This document shows, one piece after another, positions 34,141 to 41,647 of a stretch of DNA of 64,000 nucleotides. The notes under the pieces were generated by a model. The model was not told the origin of the DNA, searched no databases, and worked only from the letters and a program-made list of their open reading frames with translations. How positions within the stretch are numbered: the first letter of the stretch is position 1; every line of letters starts with the position of its first letter. The DNA is from CAXBNB01 sp040151475 (GTDB taxonomy: Bacteria > Bacteroidota > Bacteroidia > Cytophagales > Cyclobacteriaceae), in the NCBI RefSeq assembly GCF_040151475.1, contig NZ_JBDKWG010000132.1, positions 117,982 through 181,981 of the forward strand, read 5' to 3'. The position numbers were made by a program, and so were the translations under genes.

Positions 34141-34242
34141 TTAGGGCCTAATCCTCCTAATCCTGAAATTGAATACAGCATAATCAACTGAAACTGATGT
34201 GGTTTCTTCGATATTGGGAATATGGATGCTGCCTGTTTTCAT
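34141..34242 (-). promoter_or_regulatory. Candidate arginine leader ORF upstream of the arg operon
   Basis: On the minus strand, 149 nt before the acyltransferase start, a 33-codon ORF begins ATG at 34242 and ends TAA at 34141. It finishes with RIRRIRP, four of its last seven codons being AGG. A short Arg-rich ORF in front of an arginine operon is what a translation-dependent attenuator would use. I could not find a convincing terminator hairpin with a T-run between it and the operon, and the ORF has no visible ribosome-binding site. The rest of 33993-34400 shows nothing recognisable. Confidence 0.3.
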
Positions 34243-34407
34243 TATTTGTATGCAAAGTAATACCAGCAGGTTCACTTTTGCAAGGATTGAACAGGAATTG
34301 ATTAATTAGCTTAGGCAAAAGTTAGGTGTCACACGAGTTAGGTAGTTTGATAACCAATTAATTAGTTATTGAAGAATAATAGTAAAGTCAAATTGGTATT
34401 TTAACTC

Positions 34408-34640
34408 ATGAAGCTCTACAGAGTTCTTATACATATTCAGACTAATCCTAAGGAAAGTAGAAAAGAATGGATGCTTTGGATGTTTGAAAGGGCAGTCCAA
34501 AGGAATCCGAATAATAAGGATTTCCAGTTTTGGTAGCAAAACAACCATCCTATAGAATTGCCGGATAACAAAATCATGCAACAGAAATTAGACTATAATT
34601 TATCAAAATCCTGTTGAAGCAAGGTTGGTGATCAGGACAA
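34408..34640 (+). pseudogene. Dead REP-associated tyrosine transposase (RAYT/Y1_Tnp) C-terminal fragment
   Basis: The plus strand reads IQTNPKESRKEWMLWMFERA, then VQRNPNNKDFQFW, stop (TAG at 34534), QNNHPIELPDNKIMQQKLDY. After a frameshift near 34593-34600 it resumes as YQNPVEARLV. This is the conserved C-terminal text of Bacteroidota RAYT transposases (ESRKEWML, FWQQ-x-NHPIEL, IHNNPVEAGLV). The N-terminal HUH and catalytic regions are missing, and there is one nonsense change plus one frameshift. A family 2 palindromic repeat begins at 34642, at once after the remnant, which fits the known association of RAYT genes with REP-type palindromes. Confidence 0.78.
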
Positions 34641-34641
34641 T

Positions 34642-34709
34642 CACATTTAAAAATTCTTACTATTCCCTGACTTCTTGACTGCCCTTTAGCCAAGTTGTTC
34701 CCCTGAATT
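34642..34709 (+). repeat. Half-copy of family 2 repeat (copy C)
   Basis: CATTTAAAAATTCTTACTAT, then TCCCTGACTTCTTGACTGCC and AGCCAAGTTGTTCCCCTGAA, aligns with the reverse complement of 44070-44218 (AATTTAAAAACTCTACTGTC, CCCAGACTCCTGACTGCC, GGCAAGTTGTTCTGGGG). Only one half is present, adjoining the RAYT remnant. Confidence 0.65.
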
Positions 34710-34839
34710 GAAAAAGCTTATTGATTTGTATTTACCTGAATTTTTTTATAACTATTATTAGTTGTAAATATATTTCAGTTGAGAATAATGGGTTAGAATA
34801 TTGTTTTAATTTTGAAGGTAAAATTTAACGTTAGATTAA

Positions 34840-36423
34840 ATGCGAATTATTGTTTTATTAATATTTATTGTTGTTTTTTCTCATTCTTCTTTTGGACAGG
34901 TTTTGTATCCCAATCATTATTATAAGGATTACCTGAAGCTGTTAGATCTTGAAAATGAGGAATTTAAATCGGGTATTATACTTCATCCATCAATTATAAC
35001 CGACTATGCACCTGATAGTATATTGAAAAATGATATTTGGGAAGGAAGGTTTGAGTTTATCAATTTAGGTGACAAGGCAATACAAGTATTAGATCCATCT
35101 TGGAATGTGAGTTATAATTCTAAATACCCGAGGGGTTATAATGATGGAGCGCAATGGCAAGGTAAAGGCTTCAATTCTGTTTTGAATTTTGGTGTAACTG
35201 GTAAGATTGGAATGCTACATTATACATTTGCGCCGGTAGTTTATATGGCACAAAATAGCTCTTATGAAATAGTAACAAATTCTACCGCAAGAAATGAATT
35301 TGCTTATCCATTTTCAAATAACATCGATTGGGTGCAGCGATATGGCAATAATGCTTTATATGCTTTTCATCCGGGCCAGTCTGAAGTAAGGTTGGTGTAT
35401 AAAAATGCAACAATAGGGATAAGTACTCAAAACATGGTTTGGGGATCATCACAGTTCAACCCAATATTGATGAGCACTAATGCCGGTGGTTTCCCACATG
35501 TAGATTTGGGTACGAATGTTCCTGTTAATACTTCTATCGGAGATATAGAGTTTAAAAGCTATTGGGGAATATTAAAAGAGTCAGCGTATTTTGATAGCAA
35601 CGATACAAATAACAGTAGATATATTACTGGTTTTGTGTTTGGTTATTCTCCTAAGTTTATAAAAGGATTAAGTATTGGCATTAATAAAGTGTTGTATCAG
35701 AAAGGTCAGGATTTTGATTGGAAAGGTATTTTTAAAAGTTATGGAAGTATTTTTAGCCATAAAAGTGAAAATCTTAGCGGAGGAGGTACTAGCAACGATA
35801 ATATTGATCACTTAGCATCTGTTGTAGTTCGTTGGATATTTGAAGAAGTTGGGTTTGAGTCTTATATAGAATTTGCCAGAAATGACTTTAGTGGTCAGTT
35901 TGTAGGAGGCTTTTTTGATCAGCCGGATCATTCAAGAGCATATACCATTGGTTTTATAAAGACTGGCAAAATAAACGGTAATCCTATAAAATTCACCTAT
36001 GAGCATACTACACTTGGGAAATCAAGAACAGAATTAATCAGAGCTACACCGACTTATTATGTTCATGGAATTGTACCGCAAGGCTATACCAATAATGGTC
36101 AGGTTCTGGGTGCCGGGATAGGTCCTGGATCAAACGCTGATATTATTGAAGTGAAATACTATTCACCGAGTGGATCAATCGGATTTGACTTTCAGAGAAT
36201 AAGATACAATGATGATTACTATTACAGCAAGTTTACAGCCGACACGGACATACATATGGATCAAGAATATAATTTGGGGTTGAATTATTTGAGATTTGTT
36301 GATAATTTGAGCTTTCAGATAGGCTTCTTATATAGCCTTCGTGATAATTGGCAGTATGTGAAGGGCAGCCGTCCTGGGAATATAAATATGTATTTCACAC
36401 TCACTAGAAAGATAAATCGTTAG
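34840..36423 (+). CDS. Wzi-family capsule assembly outer-membrane protein
   Basis: 527 residues with a signal peptide (1-19, SHSSFGQ). The N-terminal region contains FEFINLGDKAIQVLDPSWN and YNDGAQWQGKGFNSVLNFGV, then the beta-rich GKIGMLHYTFAPVVYM, consistent with the 18-strand barrel of the Wzi family (Caps_assemb_Wzi). Wzi proteins help attach or assemble surface polysaccharide at the outer membrane. No glycosyltransferases lie near, so the polysaccharide locus must be elsewhere. It is followed 37 bp later by a small membrane-anchored protein on the same strand. Confidence 0.8.
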   Translation: MRIIVLLIFIVVFSHSSFGQVLYPNHYYKDYLKLLDLENEEFKSGIILHPSIITDYAPDSILKNDIWEGRFEFINLGDKAIQVLDPSWNVSYNSKYPRGYNDGAQWQGKGFNSVLNFGVTGKIGMLHYTFAPVVYMAQNSSYEIVTNSTARNEFAYPFSNNIDWVQRYGNNALYAFHPGQSEVRLVYKNATIGISTQNMVWGSSQFNPILMSTNAGGFPHVDLGTNVPVNTSIGDIEFKSYWGILKESAYFDSNDTNNSRYITGFVFGYSPKFIKGLSIGINKVLYQKGQDFDWKGIFKSYGSIFSHKSENLSGGGTSNDNIDHLASVVVRWIFEEVGFESYIEFARNDFSGQFVGGFFDQPDHSRAYTIGFIKTGKINGNPIKFTYEHTTLGKSRTELIRATPTYYVHGIVPQGYTNNGQVLGAGIGPGSNADIIEVKYYSPSGSIGFDFQRIRYNDDYYYSKFTADTDIHMDQEYNLGLNYLRFVDNLSFQIGFLYSLRDNWQYVKGSRPGNINMYFTLTRKINR

Positions 36424-36460
36424 TTGGTTTGAGTAATGTTTTCTATTGTTTAAGGATATT

Positions 36461-36919
36461 ATGAAGATTCTTAAATATATTTTTTGGGTTATAATATTGG
36501 GAGTTGTAGTTGGAACATATTACTATATTTTAACTTCCCCCATTAGTAAGAACAAATCCCACTTATTCAATAAGATACATTCAGGAACTTATATTGTGTT
36601 TTATAATATCGATAATGCAGTAAACTTATATGTAAATGATTCTTTGGCTTTTGAAAGTGGGGTAATATATGGTAATCCAAACCTTGATTTAGAATTCGGG
36701 TTATTGAGGTTTTTAAAAAAAGGAAAAAATTTAATTAAAATAGAGTTATTAAACGGAGATTGTGATAATTGTGAGCCCACACCCTGGGAAATAAGGTATG
36801 AACTTATCCAAAATGAAGAAGTATTGGAATTTGTTTATGAAAGTTCACAAGGGCAGGGAGAAGAAGGAGGTTTGAAATTTGAAAAAAATCATGAGGTTTT
36901 TTACACTCCTCAAGAATAA
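36461..36919 (+). CDS. Small membrane-anchored protein of unknown function
   Basis: 152 residues from the ATG at 36461, which has AAGGA 5 nt upstream; a TTG 15 bp earlier is less likely. One N-terminal membrane helix (about 4-26, LKYIFWVIILGVVVGTYYYI) is followed by a beta-rich extracytoplasmic domain with SGTYIVFYNIDNAVNLYVND and a Cys pair (GDCDNCEPTPW), perhaps a small sugar- or lipid-binding jelly roll. I recognise no family. It lies between the Wzi-like gene and the acyltransferase of the fatty-acid-like cassette. Confidence 0.7.
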   Translation: MKILKYIFWVIILGVVVGTYYYILTSPISKNKSHLFNKIHSGTYIVFYNIDNAVNLYVNDSLAFESGVIYGNPNLDLEFGLLRFLKKGKNLIKIELLNGDCDNCEPTPWEIRYELIQNEEVLEFVYESSQGQGEEGGLKFEKNHEVFYTPQE

Positions 36920-36964
36920 ATAAGCGAATTATTCAATGATAAAATATTTACGAAACAAAAATAA

Positions 36965-38092
36965 ATGAGTCAACCCACCCAAATAAAAAAGGTTATTTCT
37001 AAGTCAGATCTGAAGGAATTCGTGAAATTCCCTTTCCGGCTCTATAAGAATGACCCAAATTGGGTTCCTCCTCTTGTGAGAGATGAATTGGCTGCATTAG
37101 ATCCCAGAAAAAATCCTTCCTTTAAGCATTGTGATACTTCGTTCTGGTTGGCTTACATGGGAGAAGAAGTGGTAGGTCGTATTGCCGGGATCATTCATAC
37201 GCAGGAAGCAAAAGAAAAGCAGATGGCTCGCTTTGGCTGGATAGATTTCATAGATGATCATGAAGTATCTAAGTTGCTGTTGGATACCGTTGAAAGTTGG
37301 GCATTAGAAAGAAACATGAAAGGTGTCCATGGACCTATGGGGTTTACTGATATGGATTTTGAAGGCATGCTGATAGAGGGTTTTGACGAAGTTTCTACCA
37401 TTGCTACCATTTACAATTACCCATACTACAACGACCATCTTTTAGCTCATCGATTCGAAAAATCTACTGACTGGGTAGAGATTGAGTCTGAAATTCCTGA
37501 ACAAGGTCTTCAGAAATTAGAACGAACTGCAAAATTGGTGTCAAGCAGGTTTAAACTGAGAACGGTAGAGTTTAAAAACACCCGGGAGATGAGACCCTAT
37601 GGGCGTAAAATGTTTGATGCATTGAACGAATCGTATGCTGATCTTTACGGCTTTCATCCTCTTTCGAAAGAAGAGATAGACAATTACCTAAAACAATATT
37701 TCAGTTTTTTAATTCCGGGATTTGTGGCTATTGTTGTGGATGAAGAGGACAATGTAGTTGCTTTTGGTATAACTATGCCATCCTTATCTGAAGCCTTTCA
37801 AAAAGCAAAAGGAAAATTATTTCCTTTTGGTTTTATTCATATATTGAAGGCACTTAAAAAAAATACCATTGCCGATTTGTATCTGGTTGGCGTACTTCCA
37901 AAATACCATAACATGGGTGTAACTGCTATGATTATCAATCATGTATATAAGGGGTTTAGAAAGTGGGGAATAAAAAAAATCTATACAAATCCGATACTGG
38001 AAAGTAATAAAGGATTGCTCAATCACATCGGGATGTTTGCTGCAAAAAATAGAATTAGAAAAAAAAGAAGATGTTATGCTAAAAAAATCTGA
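36965..38092 (+). CDS. GNAT-like acyltransferase of about 375 residues, lipid cassette
   Basis: N-terminal text FVKFPFRLYKNDPNWVPPLV and DPRKNPSFKHCDTSFWLAYM belongs to a family annotated only as GNAT or hypothetical, with a second GNAT fold near the C-terminus (LYLVGVLPKYHNMGVTAMII). As far as I recall, the bacterial ceramide synthase bCerS of Caulobacter is a GNAT-type N-acyltransferase of similar style, so N-acylation by an acyl-ACP is a possible role; this is a guess from family resemblance and from the ACP, ketosynthase and dehydratase genes that follow. It overlaps the SDR gene by 17 bp, showing operon membership. Confidence 0.7.
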   Translation: MSQPTQIKKVISKSDLKEFVKFPFRLYKNDPNWVPPLVRDELAALDPRKNPSFKHCDTSFWLAYMGEEVVGRIAGIIHTQEAKEKQMARFGWIDFIDDHEVSKLLLDTVESWALERNMKGVHGPMGFTDMDFEGMLIEGFDEVSTIATIYNYPYYNDHLLAHRFEKSTDWVEIESEIPEQGLQKLERTAKLVSSRFKLRTVEFKNTREMRPYGRKMFDALNESYADLYGFHPLSKEEIDNYLKQYFSFLIPGFVAIVVDEEDNVVAFGITMPSLSEAFQKAKGKLFPFGFIHILKALKKNTIADLYLVGVLPKYHNMGVTAMIINHVYKGFRKWGIKKIYTNPILESNKGLLNHIGMFAAKNRIRKKRRCYAKKI

Positions 38093-38969
38093 GGATATAA
38101 AACCTACGGCTGTTATACTAGGTGGTTCCAGCGGTATTGGGCTGGCAGTTGTTGATAAACTGGCCAAAGAAGGGTTTAACATCATCAGTCTCTATCGGGA
38201 AAGAAGGAGCAGACTCAAAGAGCTTGATATTCATTTTAATAATTTAAGAAATCAGGGATGCAATGTTGTTTGTTACAATATAGATGCCCTGAAGAAAGAA
38301 ACAGTTGATCAGGTATCTAATGACCTGTTAACGAGTTTTGGAAAAAAATCCATAAAAGTACTTGTCCATTCTATTGCAAATGGGAATCTAAAACCACTGA
38401 GAATTACTGAAGATACTTCTAATACCCAGAATCAAAATGACATTGATGAAGATACTTTTCAGTTATTTTCTGAACTTAAAAAGAAAACAGCAACAGGTCA
38501 TAATTTTACTAAACGATTAGAAACAGAGGATTTTGGTTATACTATAAATGCTATGGGCACAAGTTTGCTAAACTGGGCCAATGGGTTTATAGATGCCGGG
38601 TTGTTTGCAGATAGCGCAAGAATTATTGGGCTTACCAGTGAAGGAAATAAGAAGGTGTGGAAAGGATATGCTGCCGTAAGTAGTGCAAAAGTGGTGTTAG
38701 AATCTTTGGTTCAACACATGGCTGTTGAATACGCACCCTTGGGCATTACAGCCAACTTGATTCAGGCAGGAATTACAGATACTCCGTCCTTAAGAATGAT
38801 TCCGGGAAGTGATATGTTAAAAGCCAGTAGCCTGATGCGTAATCCTATGGAGAGACTGACTAAACCTGAGGATATTGCTAATGTCATTTATTTGCTTTCC
38901 AGAGAAGAAGCCCGGTGGATCAACGGAACAACTATAATAGCCGACGGAGGGGAGCATCTTTGTCCATAA
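38076..38969 (+). CDS. Short-chain dehydrogenase resembling FabL/FabI enoyl-ACP reductase
   Basis: 297 residues from the ATG at 38076 (a TTG at 38037 is less likely). The nucleotide loop GGSSGIGLAV (16-25) is of the FabG/FabL kind, while the active site is Y198-x6-K205 (GYAAVSSAK), the spacing of enoyl-ACP reductases rather than the Y-x3-K of ketoreductases. A long segment between about 108 and 155 also fits FabI/FabL. Likely reaction: NAD(P)H reduction of an enoyl-ACP made by the next gene product. It is 3 bp from the dehydratase gene. Confidence 0.82.
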   Translation: MLKKSEDIKPTAVILGGSSGIGLAVVDKLAKEGFNIISLYRERRSRLKELDIHFNNLRNQGCNVVCYNIDALKKETVDQVSNDLLTSFGKKSIKVLVHSIANGNLKPLRITEDTSNTQNQNDIDEDTFQLFSELKKKTATGHNFTKRLETEDFGYTINAMGTSLLNWANGFIDAGLFADSARIIGLTSEGNKKVWKGYAAVSSAKVVLESLVQHMAVEYAPLGITANLIQAGITDTPSLRMIPGSDMLKASSLMRNPMERLTKPEDIANVIYLLSREEARWINGTTIIADGGEHLCP

Positions 38970-38972
38970 TTT

Positions 38973-39434
38973 ATGTATTTAAGCAAAACTCAAATATTAG
39001 AACTCATTCCTCATCGGGAACCTTTCAGGTTTATTGACGAGATTTTGGAAATCGATAATGAACATGTGGTTGGAGTTTATACTTTCAAGGAAGATGAGTA
39101 TTTTTATAAGGGGCATTTTCCAACAAAACCTGTAACTCCGGGAGTAATAGTAACTGAGGCTATGGCTCAGATCGGATTGGTCACCTTAGGGATTTATTTA
39201 CTCGCTGATAGTAAAGAGGAGCTGGATCCTAATGATATAATACCTGTTTTCACCTCATCAAACGTTGATTTTCTGAGTCCCATTTACCCGGGTGAAAAGT
39301 TAGTTGTTAAGGCAACTAAAGTGTATTTTCGCTTTGGTAAACTAAAGGCCAAAATAATTGCTACAAACGAATCAAAGGTTCAAATTTGTAAAGGAGAATT
39401 TTCTGGTATGTTTGTGAGTCAAAAGAATATATAA
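38973..39434 (+). CDS. FabZ-like 3-hydroxyacyl-ACP dehydratase
   Basis: 153 residues with a single hot-dog fold: LIPHREPFRFIDEILEID, KGHFPTKPVTPGVIVTEAMA with catalytic His48 and Glu62, and VDFLSPIYPGEKLVVKATKV. It removes water from 3-hydroxyacyl-ACP. It is a second, pathway-dedicated dehydratase rather than the housekeeping fabZ, judged by its setting between an enoyl-reductase-like gene and a ketosynthase, each only 1-3 bp away. Confidence 0.9.
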   Translation: MYLSKTQILELIPHREPFRFIDEILEIDNEHVVGVYTFKEDEYFYKGHFPTKPVTPGVIVTEAMAQIGLVTLGIYLLADSKEELDPNDIIPVFTSSNVDFLSPIYPGEKLVVKATKVYFRFGKLKAKIIATNESKVQICKGEFSGMFVSQKNI

Positions 39435-39435
39435 T

Positions 39436-40725
39436 TTGGAAAAAAGAGTTGTAATTACTGGTTTGGGTGTAGTGGCTCCAAATGCCGTTGAAGTATCACA
39501 ATTTGAAAGTGCACTCAGGGATGGTCTATCTGGTATAGAGAAATCTGCCATGTTGGAAGAACTCAATTTCGGTTGCCAAATCGTTGGAATTCCAAAGTAC
39601 AATCCTGATGATTTAAAGAAAATAGTTCCAAAATCCTTGTTGATTAAGCTTGAAAATGAAGCCATCAAATACAGTTGTTTGGCTGGTACAGAAGCATGGA
39701 AAGATGCAGGGCTGAAGTTTACATCCAGAGATAGCGAACCCGATTGGGATTCAGGGATTGTTTTTGGAGTAGGTACGCTGGCAATGGATGGGTTTATCTC
39801 TGGCAAGTTGAAATATGTTGATTCGGGAAATACCCGAAAAGGTGGCCCCAGAGTGGTAGAGCAAAGTATGAACAGCGGAGCAGCTACCTATATCAATGAA
39901 ATCCTTGGGCTTGGTAATGTAGTCACGTCTAATTCTTCAGCGTGTGCTACGGGTACTGAAGCCATTATTCAGGGTTATGAAAGAATAAAATCCGGAAAGG
40001 CTTCCAAAATGCTATGCGGAAGCTGCGAAAGCCAGGGGAAGTATATCTGGGGAGCTTTTGACGGAATGCGTATTTTATGTAACGATTCAAATGACAACCC
40101 CACAAACGGATCGAGACCAATGTCGGCGAATGCCAGAGGCTTTGTGCCCGGGGCTGGGGCAGGAGCTTTGGTACTTGAAGAATTGGAGTCTGCTCTAAGT
40201 AGAAATGCCAAGATCTACGGAGAAATTGTAGGTGGAGATGTCAATAGCGGAGGGCAGAGAAACGGAGGTTCAATTACTGCCGGTAGTTCTATTGCTACAA
40301 TACGCTGTATCAAAGCGACGTTAGAACAATCCGGGATTGATGCCTCTGAAATTGATTTGATTAGCGGACACCTTACAGCCACAATAGCTGATGCAAAAGA
40401 GATAGAAAATTGGGCAATAGCATTGGATAGAAAAGGGGATGATTTTCCATATATCAACGCTCCCAAGTCTATGATAGGTCATTGCATAGGTGCTTCAGGA
40501 TCGATAGAAATGGTAGGCGTAGTACTCCAATTGTACAAAGGATTCATTCATCCAACGATCAACATAGAAGAGTTACATCCTGATATTCTGAAAGTAATAA
40601 ACGAAAATAAAGTTCCAAGAAAAGTAATTGAGCATAAACTAAATTATGTTATTAAGGCTAGTTTTGGATTTGGAGATGTAAACAGTTGTATAATTCTTAA
40701 AAAATGGAATGAAAATGGACGATAA
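39436..40725 (+). CDS. Beta-ketoacyl-ACP synthase (KAS II-like)
   Basis: 429 residues. The catalytic set is Cys170 (SNSSACATGTEAI), His312, Lys344 and His349 (KSMIGHCIGASGS). The motif around His312 is GHLTATIADAKE instead of the usual AHGTSTPLND, an uncommon change next to a catalytic residue. The start is TTG at 39436, one base after the fabZ-like stop; the first in-frame ATG (residue 40) would delete the conserved N-terminal VVITGLGVVAPN. It elongates an acyl-ACP by two carbons. It overlaps the ACP gene by 17 bp. Confidence 0.9.
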   Translation: MEKRVVITGLGVVAPNAVEVSQFESALRDGLSGIEKSAMLEELNFGCQIVGIPKYNPDDLKKIVPKSLLIKLENEAIKYSCLAGTEAWKDAGLKFTSRDSEPDWDSGIVFGVGTLAMDGFISGKLKYVDSGNTRKGGPRVVEQSMNSGAATYINEILGLGNVVTSNSSACATGTEAIIQGYERIKSGKASKMLCGSCESQGKYIWGAFDGMRILCNDSNDNPTNGSRPMSANARGFVPGAGAGALVLEELESALSRNAKIYGEIVGGDVNSGGQRNGGSITAGSSIATIRCIKATLEQSGIDASEIDLISGHLTATIADAKEIENWAIALDRKGDDFPYINAPKSMIGHCIGASGSIEMVGVVLQLYKGFIHPTINIEELHPDILKVINENKVPRKVIEHKLNYVIKASFGFGDVNSCIILKKWNENGR

Positions 40726-40975
40726 AGAGATATATGCAAAATTAAAAGTGATCATTGAACCTTATCTGGATGATGAAGTGGATATGGAATCACTTACCCT
40801 TGATTCACACCTGATTAATGAATTGAACATAAATTCTGCCCATGTAATTGATATCGTTTTAGACATTGAAAACGAATTTGATATTGAAATTGATGATGAT
40901 TCCATTATGAAAATGGAGACCATTCAAAACGTATTGAACATCATAAAGGAGAAATCTACAGAACAATTATCATAA
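40709..40975 (+). CDS. Acyl carrier protein, cassette-specific
   Basis: 88 residues, acidic and helical. The phosphopantetheine serine is probably Ser43 in NELNINSAHVIDIVLDIE; the usual DSL is replaced by NSA, which marks a specialised carrier. Starts at 40709 (ATG) or 40715 (second ATG) are both possible. The preceding ketosynthase overlaps it. This ACP probably carries the acyl chain built by the KS, dehydratase and reductase encoded upstream. Confidence 0.9.
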   Translation: MKMDDKEIYAKLKVIIEPYLDDEVDMESLTLDSHLINELNINSAHVIDIVLDIENEFDIEIDDDSIMKMETIQNVLNIIKEKSTEQLS

Positions 40976-41002
40976 AACAGAATTGCGGAACTTTGCAAGA
41001 GC

Positions 41003-41647
41003 ATGGAATTTCTTGATAAAAAAATTCAGGATTACTCGGAACTGCATACCAGTCAGGAGACAGGACTACTCAGTAAAATAAACAGAGACACCTACACTGA
41101 CGTGTTGGCTCCCAGGATGCTCTCCGGTCAAATGCAAGGTCGTATATTGTCCATGTTTTCCAAGGTGATCAATCCTCAAAATATTTTGGAAATAGGGACA
41201 TTTACCGGCTATTCAGCAATATGCTTGTCAGAGGGATTAAAATCAGGTGGCAGACTTGTTACCATAGATATCAATGAAGAGCTTGAAAGCAGGGTGGCAG
41301 GGTATTTTTCCGAAGCAGGTTTGGCTGATATTATTGACTACAGAATTGGTAATGCCCTGGATATACTCCCTCAATTGAAGGATCAATTTCAGTTGGTGTT
41401 TATTGATGCGGACAAAGAAAATTATCAAAACTACTACAACCTTATTCTGGATAAAGTTCCTTCCGGAGGTATTATCATTGCTGACAATGTACTTTGGAGT
41501 GGAAAAGTATTGGGTGAACATTCAAAAAAGATGGATAAGGACACACAAGCCTTAATAGATTTTAACGATTTTGTGCAAAAGGACGAGAGGGTTGAAAATG
41601 TTCTGTTTCCTGTAAGAGATGGGTTAATGGTAATCAGAAAAATATGA
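41003..41647 (+). CDS. Class I SAM-dependent O-methyltransferase (catechol/caffeoyl-CoA OMT-like)
   Basis: 214 residues. The SAM-binding motif is ILEIGTFTGYSAICLSEGL, with FIDADKENYQNYYNLIL carrying the metal-binding Asp and IIADNVLWSGKVL supplying the Asp-Asn pair. This is the layout of cation-dependent O-methyltransferases; some bacterial members (TrmR/YrrM) methylate tRNA hydroxyuridine instead of small molecules. It starts 27 bp after the ACP gene and overlaps the next gene by 4 bp, so it may be transcribed with the lipid cassette, yet it may be unrelated in function. Confidence 0.9.
   Translation: MEFLDKKIQDYSELHTSQETGLLSKINRDTYTDVLAPRMLSGQMQGRILSMFSKVINPQNILEIGTFTGYSAICLSEGLKSGGRLVTIDINEELESRVAGYFSEAGLADIIDYRIGNALDILPQLKDQFQLVFIDADKENYQNYYNLILDKVPSGGIIIADNVLWSGKVLGEHSKKMDKDTQALIDFNDFVQKDERVENVLFPVRDGLMVIRKI

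Noticed and set aside
34005..34187. Minus-strand 60-codon ORF upstream of the arg operon
   Set aside because: Low-complexity AT-rich translation, no start signal, overlaps the leader region in another frame.
34366..34581. Minus-strand 71-codon ORF
   Set aside because: Shadow of the RAYT remnant, which explains the plus strand much better.
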